The notes below the pieces were generated by a model. The model did no database searches. It was given only the letters and a program-made list of their open reading frames with translations, and was not told the origin of the DNA. Positions 29,230 to 40,110 of a stretch of 64,000 nucleotides of DNA are shown piece after piece (the stretch's first letter is position 1; every line of letters begins with the position of its first letter). Origin of the DNA: Uloborus plumipes (taxonomy: Eukaryota; Arthropoda; Arachnida; Araneae; Uloboridae); NCBI GenBank assembly GCA_038373865.1, contig JAXGGA010000069.1, positions 62,001-126,000 of the forward strand. The letters are read 5' to 3'. Both the position numbers and the translations under genes were made by a program.

Positions 29230-30620
29230 ACATCAAATTTAAAAAAAAAAAAAATATATACAGACAAGTGGAATTTATTTTGACGCTTCCTTAAAACTAA
29301 CATTTTTTCCGAAAATAAAATTAATTAAAACATTATCAGCTTCCAATATACATAACTTCAGAACACGGAAATGCAGACAGCCTCGCCAGGTGATAAACAT
29401 CCAATAACAGAAATTCTCAATCAACCAAAACAAAGGAGCGTCTTTCGTTTCAAAAGTTCAAGGAACGTAAATAATATCCTCGAAGCACTGCGACTGTTAT
29501 TGATATCCGTAAGGCTCATAACGAAGCCTTATAAATCATCCGTTATTGAAAAGAAAGAGCTGCTCGCAATTAAAGGATCTTTAACGTTTTTCTCTCTTCC
29601 CGCGAGATTTATTGTCCTGATAGGCTGTCCTTGTCACGCAGTTCTATAGCTCTCCGGTGTGGAGGGAACTTTTTTTTTTCGTTCCAAAATGGAATGGGCT
29701 TTCCGCTTGGAACTGGACACGCATTAATCAAGAGTCCTAATGAAATTTCGGAGTTTTATAGAAACCTTAGAAAGAGATTACCGGAATTCATGATCTTTTA
29801 AAAATTTAAGGCACTATCAAAGACTGAGTTCATTTTTCAGATAATACTGAAGAGATATTTCATCTTTTTTTTTTTTCCTCCATCAGAGGTAGACAAATTC
29901 CACGAACAGCTGCAAATAGATTATCATTCAAATTTTTAAACAGAGAAACTAGAATACTATACAGTGGGTGCCGGTGAATTGAATCAGCCGCTTTAACCCT
30001 TTAACTGTCAAGTTATTTTGATTTTTAACACTTTTCCAAGCACAAACCCGAGAAACAGTCGGGTTTGATAAAGAGAAAAAAGGGGTCTGAATTTCCCCAA
30101 AATGAACATTTCAACCAAATATTAGTGTTCAATGAGTACATTGGTATTGTTTCTATTCGTTATTAACAGATTGTAGCACATAACCATTGTAAAGTGTGTT
30201 GTTCTGTAGCAGTTTTAATATGATCTTTATCAAAAATGACATCGTTCACAATCTCAAGAAAAAAAAAGCTAAGTTTTCAAAGTTAGCCTCAGCTTCCTAG
30301 TTTATGTTAATTGCTGATTTTATTTCTTCTTATAAAATGCCTTTTTAAATATTATATCGTAGGCAGAAAAAATTTTTAGTAAAAAAAGTATGTACTCTCT
30401 GAGGTCTATCGTAACTTTTAAGGGACGATTTTTCTTTCCTTAATAAAACAATTACTTTTTTAATAATATTTTTTATTATTTTTCCTGTCTATTAAACACT
30501 GTTTGTAACCACTATACAAAATATCTTTGGAAAAAAAAGTCAGGCATTAATGGGTTAAAAATATGATCTAAGAAGATAGCAAGTTAACTTTCATCAAACT
30601 TCTACGACCTATTACAAGAT
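29230..30620. other. No gene seen
   Basis: AT-rich DNA. The frame at 29371-29649 (plus, 92 codons) has no recognisable domain. No transposon ends identified. Confidence 0.4.
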
Positions 30621-30624
30621 ATAG

Positions 30625-30690
30625 GACGGCCATCTTGTCTAGTGGTCAGAGAAATCTGACCGCGGATGGAGAGGTCCTTAGCTGTTGTTT
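30625..30690 (+). mobile_element. SINE family B, head fragment
   Basis: GACGGCCATCTTGTCTAGTGG plus GTCAGAGAAATCTGAC matches the heads of the longer copies at 30968 and 31916. The body is missing. Confidence 0.65.
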
Positions 30691-30967
30691 TTTCACATAA
30701 TTTTGATGCTCTTTTAAGTGAAATTTAAAAGAGCGACAGGTCTGTCCTATGTATGCGAGCCCGGAAAATGCAATTATTTTTATAAATTCCATAACAATTA
30801 GGAGGGTGAATAGAATCACACCACATGGAACTTTCTGGAAATTCTACGAAATTTCCACAATTTAAACAAATTCCTCTAGATTCTCAAAATTGTCAAAAAA
30901 TTCCACAAAAGGAAAAAGAAAAAAAAACCACCAGGAATTCATTTGGAGTCACGAGAACATCTTTATC

Positions 30968-31258
30968 GCCGTCCACCTTGTCTAGTGGTCAGAGAAATAA
31001 ATCTGACTGAGATAGGGAGGTCCTGACTTCGAATTCCGGCTCGGCCAAGGATGTACTCAGCCCCCTGTCTTTGTCTTTTTTCTGTGTGAATGGCTGCTTT
31101 TCCTTTAAACGGGTCCTATGGCATGTGTGTTGCACTAAAACGGACTTCTACCTTAATGGTGCTCGTAAAAACGGAAGCCGCACCAATTCTCCGAAAATCG
31201 GGTAGATTTGTCTACTCGGGCTAGGTACGCATGTGAATTAAGTAACAACAAAAACAAC
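30968..31258 (+). mobile_element. tRNA-derived SINE family B
   Basis: Head GCCGTCCACCTTGTCTAGTGG (A-box-like TTGTCTAGTGG) and an eroded B box (CTTCGAATTCC). The body shares CCCCTGTCTTTGTC, AACGGGTCCTATGGCATGTG and CGGACTTC with the copies at 31916 and 33852. Confidence 0.75.
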
Positions 31259-31510
31259 TAAAATTATCAAAACTGAATGGCTATTGAATAACATTTAACG
31301 TTCGATTTAATGCAAAGAATTAAAAAAAGTAACGGATTTCCCTTACTTTTTTTTATGTATTAGAGATGTTTTTTATATATTGGTATTTGAGAATTTTTCA
31401 CTCCATAAGCAAATAAAATGGCTAACACCATTTCAATCTATCTTTTCGCCGAAGCCCATATATAAATTGCAAGCACATACTATTAGCAACCTTCCGTCTA
31501 CTAACGAATT

Positions 31511-31711
31511 TTGATAGATTACCTCATTACACGAAGAATGAAAGCCCAATCTTCGGACGTTTTCATCGAACATTTTTCTCTGTCGTTACAGATTTATTGG
31601 ATCAAACTTTCACGAGATAGCAAGCTGAGTGAAAAGAACTTGCACGCCATCTGCGTCAGCAATGACGTCACGCACCTCGATCTTCATTGGCTCTTGGCAC
31701 CCCACAAATAG
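31511..31711. promoter_or_regulatory. Possible CRE plus inverted CCAAT cluster
   Basis: A perfect palindromic cAMP-response element TGACGTCA (about 31664-31671) is followed about 15 bp later by ATTGGCT (inverted CCAAT). The spacing and order are promoter-like, but no gene is recognised next to it; an isolated occurrence by chance is possible. Confidence 0.25.
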
Positions 31712-31915
31712 AAGTAGTAGTAATAATTTTCGTCATATTAGGTGAGATATATTATTTTTAAATATTATTCTTTTCATTGCTTACTTTTAAAATCACCATA
31801 CGATAAAAACAACAGAGCGCAAAGTAACGGAAAGTGTAAACAAATAAACGAATATTACCACAAAACTGCGCGTAATAAAGTAGAAGTTCATAAATTCGTA
31901 CTTTTTGGGGTACAG

Positions 31916-32229
31916 GGCCGGCCATCTTGTCTAGTGGTCAGAAAAGTCGGACCCAGATGGTGAGGATTCGAATCCCTGCTTGGGCATGGATATACTCCCT
32001 CTCATCTGTTTCTTGTCCTTTTTGTGTGAGTGTGCCGTTGTGCTATGAACGGTTGCCCATCATATAAACGGATCCTAATGGCATGTGTGTAGTGTGGAAG
32101 TCGGACTTCACACCAGATTACGGCACAGTTGGAAAAGTGAAGCAGTGCACTCCAAATTGCCAGCCTACTGTCTTCTTAGGTAAAATCTTCCGCGTGAGTA
32201 CGCATGCGTCAGGTCTTCTCTGATTTTAC
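31916..32229 (+). mobile_element. tRNA-derived SINE family B
   Basis: Head GGCCGGCCATCTTGTCTAGT and a clear B box GGATTCGAATCC. The body TGTCCTTTTTGTGTGAGTG ... CATATAAACGGATCCTAATG ends with a CTTCTTAGGTAAAATC segment. This is the best preserved plus-strand copy. Confidence 0.8.
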
Positions 32230-33851
32230 CAAAATAGGGGTGTTAGGAAAGATAACAATAAGGGGAAGAATAAAGCATTTTGAGCCGTGTCAAACAACCG
32301 TGGAACGATGCTAATTTCAAATACATAGCGTCGTTGAATATGTCAAAAGGATACAGCAAATGCAAGTTTTAAATTGAAAACTTCGAAAAGTTCCCACTCA
32401 CAACCCATCTACCCTTCTTTAAGTGGAACTGTACGCGAGTGCTAGACGCGGTTTTCACGGACGGAGAGTAGCTGGCAAAAGACAACAACAACAACATGCG
32501 GTCCAGGTCGTCCGAATTAATAAAAGTACAGATTAAACTACACTGCTTGACAATTGCTAAGGAACAAGTCATTTAGGGGAAATTGCATCTCGGATAGCAG
32601 GCCAATGAAAGTAAATCCAAGGTCAGAGGATGTGGTAGACCAAGACTCGTTATCTGTTATAAAAGACAGTGCATTCCATCGCAAGATTCGTACAAAACTT
32701 CAAGCAGCTTGATGTTCGACGAAAATAGCGTTGGATGTTGAAAAAGTTTTTTCTTTGAAATTCTGTTTGGTTCTTGAAAATATAATGGATCCACCCTTGG
32801 CTCAAAGTGTAACATCATCTGTGGACAACCCCTCAGTCCATAATCATCCGCTGAATTCTTTTCTCAAAAGGCATTTCTGATGTTAAACATGAAGGTGGTC
32901 AGAAATGGAGGCAATCTGAGCCAAGGAGCCGCTCGGAGCAAGCCGAGTCATTAGTTCCAAATTATGCAAATGACCCGAGGGAATCGAAGCTCAGACGATT
33001 ATTCAGTTTCTTTCCGACGTGATTGAAGCGTGGATTAGGAATGCCGAGAAGGATTGCGCTCTCCACCAACACGCAGAGAAGGGGATGAAATAGTAGGTGA
33101 AATTCCAGAGAAGTTTCAGAAGCCAGACACAATGGAACGTGCAAAATCATTGTTTTGTTTAATTTGTGCTCTAAAGTTTTTGCATTCATTGTAGGGGTAT
33201 AAACTCATTTTCGATTGGATATCGGTGACAGAAATGTATAAAACGAGATTGAATGGAAATAAGTTCGGAGTTGATAATTAAATTATTTACTGATAATCAA
33301 CTCGTTTTTAAACTTTGACCATAAAAAATAAAAAACCCATAATTCTATAAAATATCTAAAAAAACAACAACACTTCTTGTATCGTTCTCCTGTAAGGTTG
33401 TTGTTGTTCTATCGTGCCAGTGAGGCAATACTACACAGCAAGGTTTCTTGACAATGACGTAACGACGTACCGAAGAAAAGCCTATGAAAAACGAGTTAAT
33501 AGATAAAACGTCACTATGTACTTGGCGAATTAGAGGAGATCGCTAACTGTTTGTGAGCTCTTATTGGCTGGCGCGTTCAATTCGAATGGATGTAAGCTTC
33601 CGCGCTACTCCACTAGTAAACTTGCAAATGATTGACAATTTACGAAACTTATGATAAATTAAGGCAACATAAATATGAGTGGTTTTGACAAATTAATCTG
33701 ATTTCTTGAGCAAAAAGTCTTATTTCACCCAAGTTCAAGGAACTATTTCCTTCGCTTGGTCTCAGCTCATATTTCCATAGTCAAGCTACGTTGTTGTCGA
33801 GTATTGCAATTTGGGGTGCGCTGCTTCAATCGTCCAACTGTATCGTTATTT
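32230..33851. other. No gene seen
   Basis: Mixed-composition DNA without recognisable coding or repeat structure. ATTGGCTGGCGCG at about 33566 is an isolated inverted CCAAT box. Confidence 0.4.
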
Positions 33852-34058
33852 GGTGTGAAGTCTGAGTTCCACGGTGCACACGTGCCCTAAGGACCCGTTT
33901 ATAGGGCAGGCAACCATTGACAGCACAACAACGCTGTCAACACAAAGAAAGGGCAAGGACAGGAGAGAAAAAGTACATCATGCATGAGCTGGGATTCGAA
34001 CCCGGGACGAGTCCATCCGGGTCAGACTTCTCTGACCACTACACAAAGTTGCCGGCGT
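33852..34058 (-). mobile_element. tRNA-derived SINE family B, minus-strand copy
   Basis: On the minus strand the head CCGGCAACTTTGTGTAGTGG is followed by the B box GGGTTCGAATCC, then the body with CTTTCTTTGTGTTGACAGC and ATAAACGGGTCCTTAGGG. Truncated in the 3' body. Confidence 0.75.
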
Positions 34059-34084
34059 AAGAAAAGAATAAACTAAAATCAATG

Positions 34085-34591
34085 GCGCAACAGCTCATAG
34101 GGGCCCTTCTGGGCTCATCTCAGTTTTCATGACCGAAAGCTCTGCAGTGCAAAGGAACAGACGGTCCCTGAACTCGGAACACACAGAGTTCATTTCCCAA
34201 GCACGCTTGGTACTTTTTTGTTTTTATTCCAAGTGGGGGTCCGTTTTCGTTGCTAACTGTCAACAGAAACTGTGCAATCCCGAGACCGGCAATCATTTTT
34301 CCATGTGGTACCACTATCGGCAAACGCCATTGCCACGAGATTTTCTACGCCCCCACTAGATGGAAGCATCCAGGTCTCTATGCGGAACTGCACGAGAAAT
34401 TCAATTTTGCCAAGAGATACTCCATGCCAAACGAGTATTCGAGAGATCTTTTACATTCCGCATAATCATACGACATGGACGCTGTCGATTTTCTGCATCA
34501 TGAAAATCCACCGACTGGAGCCGGGTTTGGTGCTCGCCTTTGGGTGTGAGAGGTCAGCGTCTTAACCACTACACCACTCTGTCGGCGATAC
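34085..34591 (-). mobile_element. tRNA-derived SINE family C with long body
   Basis: The minus-strand head at 34591 reads CCGACAGAGTGGTGTAGTGG then TTAAGACGCTGACCTCTC and an ACCCAAAGGCGAGC segment. The B box is eroded. The body extends left to about 34085. The short frames in it are by-products. Confidence 0.5.
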
Positions 34592-34631
34592 ACATTTTTC
34601 GACCCATTGAAAAGATTAAAAGTGGAGCGAG

Positions 34632-34694
34632 CCGTGTCCAAACCGGAAATCGAACCCGGGTCTGCGGCACCCACTAAGCAACTGGGCTGAAGAA
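34632..34694 (-). mobile_element. tRNA-like SINE head fragment
   Basis: Reverse strand: CTTCAGCCCAGTTGCTTAGT then GGGTTCGATTTCCGG, an A-box-like and a B-box sequence about 30 bp apart. No full tRNA cloverleaf is supported, so it is scored as a SINE head rather than a tRNA gene. Confidence 0.5.
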
Positions 34695-34805
34695 CGAAAC
34701 ACAAAAATTTTATAAACAGAGAATTCAATATAAATTTTCAATTAGTTTAAAAAACTAAAAAAATACACTTTTAGATGCACTTATAATTCATCAACATGTA
34801 ATATA

Positions 34806-35456
34806 CAGGGGTGATTGTGAGTTAATAAAAGAATACCTGAAAGTTTTAAAGAAAAAGTGTGGGGGGGGGGGGGGTGTTTAAAACCAAGGCTCCTGCACAC
34901 CTAATTTTATAATTATACATACATAATATTTAATTTACTTTCATGAACTAACACATTTCATATATTCAAATAGTTTTTAGTCAAAATGTTGTACATGCGT
35001 TTAATGAAATTGTAAATGAGCTGGTGATGAGCAATTATCTCCAAAAAATATTTTAAGGAGAAAGCAAAATTATAACAGAATTACTGTTTTTTATAAAGTA
35101 ATGAAAGTTGCATTTGTTACATTTTGCTGCATTTCATTTATTTGTCTCCTAACTAAGGGTAATAAGCATCAAAAGTTCAAAAGTGAGAAAAAATTATCAT
35201 ATCGGATGCAAAAAAAATAATTTAGTAAGGTAAAAACACAATTAGAATTTTCATCTTAACATTTCTATTTGATGAATATTATTAATAATTATCGGTATAA
35301 TCATCGAAAAAGAAAAAAGAAAAAAAATTCCGGAGGTGGGAAGGTAAAAGCATAGTTAAAAATGCTTTATTTCCGGTATTTTCGAACATTAAAATACCAG
35401 AATCGATCATGAAAATACCGGAAATCCGGTAAAATACCGGAACACAATCACCGCTG
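34806..35456. mobile_element. 651-bp TIR element inserted in R1
   Basis: Starts CAGGGGTGATTGTG and ends CACAATCACCGCTG, inverted repeats. It is flanked by AATATA (34800-34805 and 35457-35462), which the intact R1 copies have once. The interior is AT-rich with ACCGG-type short repeats near the right end and a poly-G run. No transposase. The termini are hAT-like but the duplication reads 6 bp rather than 8. Confidence 0.75.
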
Positions 35457-35645
35457 AATATAGTTTAGCCTTTAGTATTAGTATTGTTACAAATCTTGTA
35501 AATAATTGTTGTTTTTCCTGCCTTGCACCATTTTTGGCGAAGAATCGCTTGGTGTTATGGTTTTATCGTTTTATTATATAGTGTTGTTTTGGTTTTATCT
35601 GGCGACATGTTGCAAAAGTATCTGAAGATATCACTTTTACCATTC

Positions 35646-35725
35646 GTATACCGACCCTGTAACATTTTGTAGTTTTTGCACTTCCCCTAAATTTATTAAG
35701 CATGAAGACATTTGAGTTGCAATGT
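35646..35725 (+). repeat. 80-bp flank duplication, left copy
   Basis: GTATACCGACCCTGTAACAT ... GTTGCAATGT lies directly before the 5' LTR of the gypsy element and is repeated directly after its 3' LTR (40111-40190), with two substitutions in 80 positions. It belongs to the outer LTR. Confidence 0.9.
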
Positions 35726-35923
35726 TGTTGTGTCTTGAACCTGGCAACGAGCTATTTTACCAAGCTGTGTGAATTCCGCGGTTGCCATGGTTACGTTCTT
35801 GCAGTTGTTTTAATTGTGTGTTCCAAAGAACAGAATTGCAATGTTATGTCGTTCATGTAATTGTGCAAAATAAATATTTGTCGTGTTAGAATCTGATATA
35901 ACTTATTACTAATATACACGATA
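35726..35923 (+). repeat. 5' LTR of the gypsy element
   Basis: TGTTGTGTCTTGAACC ... ATATACACGATA. Contains an AATAAA at 35869-35874 and an RFX X-box-like palindrome GTTGCCATGGTTAC at 35781-35794. The terminal dinucleotide is TA rather than CA. Confidence 0.92.
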
Positions 35924-35929
35924 AGAAGT

Positions 35930-35938
35930 TGGCGACGA
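35930..35938 (+). other. Primer binding site, tRNA-Ser type
   Basis: TGGCGACGA, six bases after the 5' LTR, is complementary to the 3' end of a tRNA ending TCGTCG-CCA, as eukaryotic tRNA-Ser(GCU) does. Mag-type elements are reported to use tRNA-Ser. Complementarity beyond 9 bases is poor. Confidence 0.6.
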
Positions 35939-35942
35939 TAAG

Positions 35943-38900
35943 ATGGGATCTTCAAACATTAATTTTGAATCTTTTGATGTTGCAATGGAAGATTGGCCAA
36001 GTTACGTGGAACGACTTGAATCTTACTTCTTAGTGAATGAGATAGAAGAGACTAAGAAGGTACCAGCCATTTTGAGCTACATGGGAGCCGCTACTTATAA
36101 GTTACTGAAGAATTTGGCTACGCCCAAAGTTCCTTCTGATCTGGAATATGATGACATTGTAAAATTATTAACTGAACATTTGAATCCAAAACCATTGGAG
36201 ATGACTGAACGTTTCAGATTTTACAAACGTAATCAGTTACAAGGTGAGAATATTTCTATGTATTGTGCCGAATTACAAAAACTGTCGATAAACTGTAATT
36301 TTGGCGACAATTTAAATACCATGCTTAGAGATAAACTAGTCATGGGTATACGAAACGAAAATATTCAGAAAAATCTGTTGGCGCAAGATAACTTAACTTA
36401 CGCCAAGGCAAAGAAAATTGCTTTTGCAATGGAATCGGCTCAACGTGATATGTATGAAATTCAGAATAAAGCTGAAAATGTCAATAAACTGTATACTTCC
36501 GAAGATAAAGTTTCAAAGACTGTTCCGAATAAATTTAAAAAACCGGAATTTCAAAGGAAAGCAGGAAAATTATCTCGCAAATGTTATAGATGTGACAGCG
36601 CATCACATTTAGCTCATGAATGTAAACACAAAGATACAGAATGCCGAAATTGTCAAAAGAAAGGACATTTGGCGAAAGTTTGCCGTTCAAAGAAAAATCG
36701 AACTGAACCTGTGAAACAAATTGAGTCTTGTTCTGACAGTGTCCCTGTTCTTAATGTTAAATCTAAAGCTCGCGCAAGAGATAGGATTTTATTGAGAATT
36801 TTTATAGAGAATCAAAAGTGCGACCTTGAGTTAGATACTGGGGCTGCAGTCACGTGTATGAACGTAACTGATTTCAAGAATTTGTGTCCATCGATAGCTA
36901 TTAAACCGACAAATTTGATACTTCGTAATTTTGACAACTCTGTTATCATACCCGCTGGAGAAGCTCGAGTCAGAGTTCGGTATAAGAATCAAAGTAGCAC
37001 CGAAAAGATTTATTTAGTAAATGAAAGAGTGAGTGCAGTATTTGGCAGAGAATGGTTAAGGAGTTTCTCTCTTGACTGGAAAGAAATCAAGACTGTTCGT
37101 GCTGATAAATCTGACTTACGAAGCAATAATTTACAGAAATTATTACAGAAACATGAGCAAATTTTTACTCCAGGAATAGGGAAATTAGAAAACTTTAGCT
37201 GTCATCTACAGATGAAACCTGGTTTCAAGCCAGTATTTTTTAAGCCTCGACCAGTACCATTTGCTTTAAAAGAACGGATAGAAGCAGAACTTGCGAGACT
37301 AGTGTCTGAAGATATTATCGAACCTGTTAAATATAGTGATTGGGCAACTCCAATTGTACCTGTTGTAAAGCAAAACGGCAAGTTGCGAATCTGTGGAGAT
37401 TATAAAGTGACAATAAATCCTGGACTAAATATTGAGCAGTATCCATTACCTAGAATTGAAGATATTTTTGCTACTTTAGCCGGTGGAGAGACTTTTACTA
37501 AAATAGATTTAACAGAAGCATATCTGCAGATGATGGTTGATGAAAAGGATCGCCACTTACTTACTATAAATACACATAAAGGACTATTTAGGTACAAACG
37601 AATGAACTATGGAATCGCTTTAGCACCTGCTGTTTGGCAACGTAGTATTGAACAAGTGTTATCCGGAATACCAGGAGTACATGTATTTTTAGATGATATC
37701 ACGGTAACGGGCTGTAACGATCAAGAACATCTAACAAGATTGGAGCAAGTATTACAGAGACTTTCTGAACATGGCCTTAAAGTGAACAAGAGCAAGAGTG
37801 AATTTTTCAAAGATTCCGTAAACTTTTGTGGTCACGAAATTGACAAATTCGGACTGCACAAAACTCAAGAAAAAATCGAAGCTATTTTGAAAGCGCCAGT
37901 TCCGATGAATGCATCTGATTTAAAGAGTTTCCTAGGACTTGTGAATTATTATGGAAAATTCATACCTAATTTATCTACTTGCGTTGCTCCACTAAATAAT
38001 TTACTTAAGAAAGGAACGAAATTTCGTTGGACCACAGAATGCGAGAACACCTTTAGGATGTTAAAACAAGAGATATCATCCGGAAGAGTTTTATGTCATT
38101 ACAATCCAAAGTTACCCATTGTACTGCAAACGGACGCGTCACCAGTAGGGATTGGAGCTGTATTGAGTCATATTTTAGAAGATGGTTCGGAGAAGCCAAT
38201 CATGTTTGCTTCAAGATCTCTGACAGCAACTGAGCGCAATTATTCTCAAATTGACAAGGAGGCTCTTAGTATTGTTTGGGCAGTGAAGAGATTTTATCAG
38301 TACCTTTTTGGACGTCATTTCCACTTGGTAACTGATCATAAGCCACTTGTATCAATTTTTGCTCCAAACAAAAGTCTACCATGTCTTTCTGCTACAAGGA
38401 TGGTTCACTATGCACTGTTTTTACAAGCTTTCAGTTATACCATCAGATACCGAAACACTAAGGATCACGGAAACGCGGATGCTCTGTCAAGATTGCCATT
38501 GAAAACCGAGAATGTACCACATGTTACAGACGCAGATGTAGCTAATATTTCACAAGTTGAAGTGCTTCCAATTACAGCTAGTGAAATTGCTAAAGCGACC
38601 AAATCTGATAGTAAACTGTTTCCACTTTATGAAAGTTTACGCACTGGAACTGAATTGCCATTGCCCTGGAAAGGCAAAGAAGCTGAATTTTCTTTGCAAC
38701 AAGGATGTATTATGTATGGTCATCGAGTTTGCATTCCTGAAAAGTACCATAAAGTTGTCTTGGAAGAGCTTCATGTAGGCCATCCAGGAATTGTTAAAAT
38801 GAAAGCCCTCGCAAGAAGCTATTGTTATTGGCAGGGTATAGATTCAAGCATAACTAATTTTGTCCAAAATTGTGCTGCCTGTGTGTCTACTAGAAATGAA

Positions 38901-39887
38901 CCAACAAGAAATAGGCGACATCCGTGGGAATGGCCGAATGGTCCGTGGCAAAGGATCCATATTGATTTCGCTGATCCGTTTATGGGGAAAATGTTTTTAG
39001 TAGTTGTAGATGCATATTCTAAATGGGTAGAGGTCATGCTAATGAAGAATATTACATCGAGCTTAACAATTGAATACTTAAGAGTTCTATTTGCCCATTA
39101 TGGACTTCCATTGACTGTGGTGAGTGATAATGGTAGAAGTTTCATTAGCTATGAATTTCGTCAATTCCTGAAAATGAATGGCATTAAGCACATACCTTCT
39201 GCACCTTATCATCCTGCTACAAATGGGCAAGCAGAAAAATTAGTTCAAGCTTTTAAAGCATCCTTGAAATCTAGTCAAGGAGATCCTGGAGATATTAATG
39301 TGAAACTTCAAAGATTTTTAATGCAGTATCGTATAACCCCACACTCGTTAACAGGTGAAACTCCAAGTTTCTTATTTTTGAAGCGATGCATTCGTACTAG
39401 GCTTGATATTTTAAAACCGAATTTAAGAGAACACGTAATGCAAAAGCAAAGCTCTCACTGTTTGACAGCAGTGACTCGTGAGTTTGTCGAAGGGGAAAAG
39501 GTAGCTGTTAGGAATTATGCAGCACCACCTAAATGGAAGATAGGTACTGTAATAAACCGTGATGGATCTTTGAGCTATAGCGTACAAGTTGGAAATGAAA
39601 TCTGGAAACGATATGTCGACCAGTTAAGGAAGTGTGGACAATCCTTGGAAGCAACTGGACCAACACCTAATTATTCTGTTCCTAAAATTCAGGATCGTAT
39701 GGAAGAACCAGAGCCTTTATCTGATTCAAGTGAGGTAGAAAAGTCCGATCATTCAGTTCCTGCGGCAGAACCTTCACCAATTCCTTTACCTGTTCCTACA
39801 CCGGAGCCGAGCCCAGAAGTTCCTACTACTGTACCATTGCGACGCTCAACCAGAATTCGGAAAGCACCTAAAAGACTTGAGTTGTAA
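35943..39887 (+). CDS. Gag-Pol polyprotein of Mag-like gypsy retrotransposon
   Basis: 1314 codons, single frame. Gag (about 1-200) precedes two CCHC zinc knuckles (C214-C217-H222-C227 and C234-C237-H242-C247) that bind RNA. Protease with LELDTGAA (catalytic D298). Reverse transcriptase with YPLPRIEDIFATLAGG, FTKIDLTEAYLQM and FLDD (D584, D585). RNase H with LQTDAS (D731). Integrase zinc finger around H944/H947 and C977/C980, then the DD35E triad D1008, D1062 (VSDNGRSF) and E1098 (NGQAEKL). A proline-rich C-terminal tail ends RRSTRIRKAPKRLEL. All catalytic residues are present and there is no internal stop, so the protein may be functional. gag and pol are fused without a frameshift. The ATG at 35943 follows the PBS by 4 bases, so the leader is very short. 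Confidence 0.95.
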   Translation: MGSSNINFESFDVAMEDWPSYVERLESYFLVNEIEETKKVPAILSYMGAATYKLLKNLATPKVPSDLEYDDIVKLLTEHLNPKPLEMTERFRFYKRNQLQGENISMYCAELQKLSINCNFGDNLNTMLRDKLVMGIRNENIQKNLLAQDNLTYAKAKKIAFAMESAQRDMYEIQNKAENVNKLYTSEDKVSKTVPNKFKKPEFQRKAGKLSRKCYRCDSASHLAHECKHKDTECRNCQKKGHLAKVCRSKKNRTEPVKQIESCSDSVPVLNVKSKARARDRILLRIFIENQKCDLELDTGAAVTCMNVTDFKNLCPSIAIKPTNLILRNFDNSVIIPAGEARVRVRYKNQSSTEKIYLVNERVSAVFGREWLRSFSLDWKEIKTVRADKSDLRSNNLQKLLQKHEQIFTPGIGKLENFSCHLQMKPGFKPVFFKPRPVPFALKERIEAELARLVSEDIIEPVKYSDWATPIVPVVKQNGKLRICGDYKVTINPGLNIEQYPLPRIEDIFATLAGGETFTKIDLTEAYLQMMVDEKDRHLLTINTHKGLFRYKRMNYGIALAPAVWQRSIEQVLSGIPGVHVFLDDITVTGCNDQEHLTRLEQVLQRLSEHGLKVNKSKSEFFKDSVNFCGHEIDKFGLHKTQEKIEAILKAPVPMNASDLKSFLGLVNYYGKFIPNLSTCVAPLNNLLKKGTKFRWTTECENTFRMLKQEISSGRVLCHYNPKLPIVLQTDASPVGIGAVLSHILEDGSEKPIMFASRSLTATERNYSQIDKEALSIVWAVKRFYQYLFGRHFHLVTDHKPLVSIFAPNKSLPCLSATRMVHYALFLQAFSYTIRYRNTKDHGNADALSRLPLKTENVPHVTDADVANISQVEVLPITASEIAKATKSDSKLFPLYESLRTGTELPLPWKGKEAEFSLQQGCIMYGHRVCIPEKYHKVVLEELHVGHPGIVKMKALARSYCYWQGIDSSITNFVQNCAACVSTRNEPTRNRRHPWEWPNGPWQRIHIDFADPFMGKMFLVVVDAYSKWVEVMLMKNITSSLTIEYLRVLFAHYGLPLTVVSDNGRSFISYEFRQFLKMNGIKHIPSAPYHPATNGQAEKLVQAFKASLKSSQGDPGDINVKLQRFLMQYRITPHSLTGETPSFLFLKRCIRTRLDILKPNLREHVMQKQSSHCLTAVTREFVEGEKVAVRNYAAPPKWKIGTVINRDGSLSYSVQVGNEIWKRYVDQLRKCGQSLEATGPTPNYSVPKIQDRMEEPEPLSDSSEVEKSDHSVPAAEPSPIPLPVPTPEPSPEVPTTVPLRRSTRIRKAPKRLEL

Positions 39888-39911
39888 CGTTACATTTAGT
39901 CGCAGAGGGAC

Positions 39912-40110
39912 TGTTGTGTCTTGAACCTGGCAACGAGCTATTTTACCAAGCTGTGTGAATTCCGCGGTTGCCATGATTACGTTCTTGCAGTTGTTTTTAA
40001 TTGTGTGTTCGAAAGAACAGAATTGCAATGTTATGTCGTTCATGTAATTGTGCAAAATAAATATTTGTCGTGTTAGAATCTGATATAACTTATTACTAAT
40101 ATACACGACA
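39912..40110 (+). repeat. 3' LTR of the gypsy element
   Basis: Same sequence as the 5' LTR with four differences, ending ...ACACGACA. It is preceded by the purine-rich AGAGGGAC (39904-39911). The X-box-like motif reads GTTGCCATGATTAC here, one base changed. Confidence 0.92.

Larger units (their letters stand above)
35726..40110 (+). mobile_element. Mag-like Ty3/gypsy LTR retrotransposon, nearly intact, 4385 bp
   Basis: LTRs 35726-35923 (198 bp) and 39912-40110 (199 bp) differ at four positions: G/A, C/G, a 1-bp T indel and the terminal T/C. A tRNA-type primer binding site follows the 5' LTR, an AGAGGGA polypurine segment precedes the 3' LTR, and one uninterrupted gag-pol frame fills the middle. 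Near-identical LTRs and an open frame indicate recent insertion. Lineage Mag/K02A2.6-like is inferred from fused gag-pol, double zinc knuckle and small size. No short target duplication exists; instead 80-bp repeats flank it. Confidence 0.93.

Noticed and set aside
31511..31963. Plus-strand frames of 66 and 73 codons near a CRE
   Set aside because: Short, no domain, and the second runs into a SINE head.
35646..35725. 80-bp segment considered as part of the gypsy LTR
   Set aside because: It precedes the 5' LTR but follows the 3' LTR, so it cannot be part of a repeated LTR; it is continuous with the outer solo LTR.
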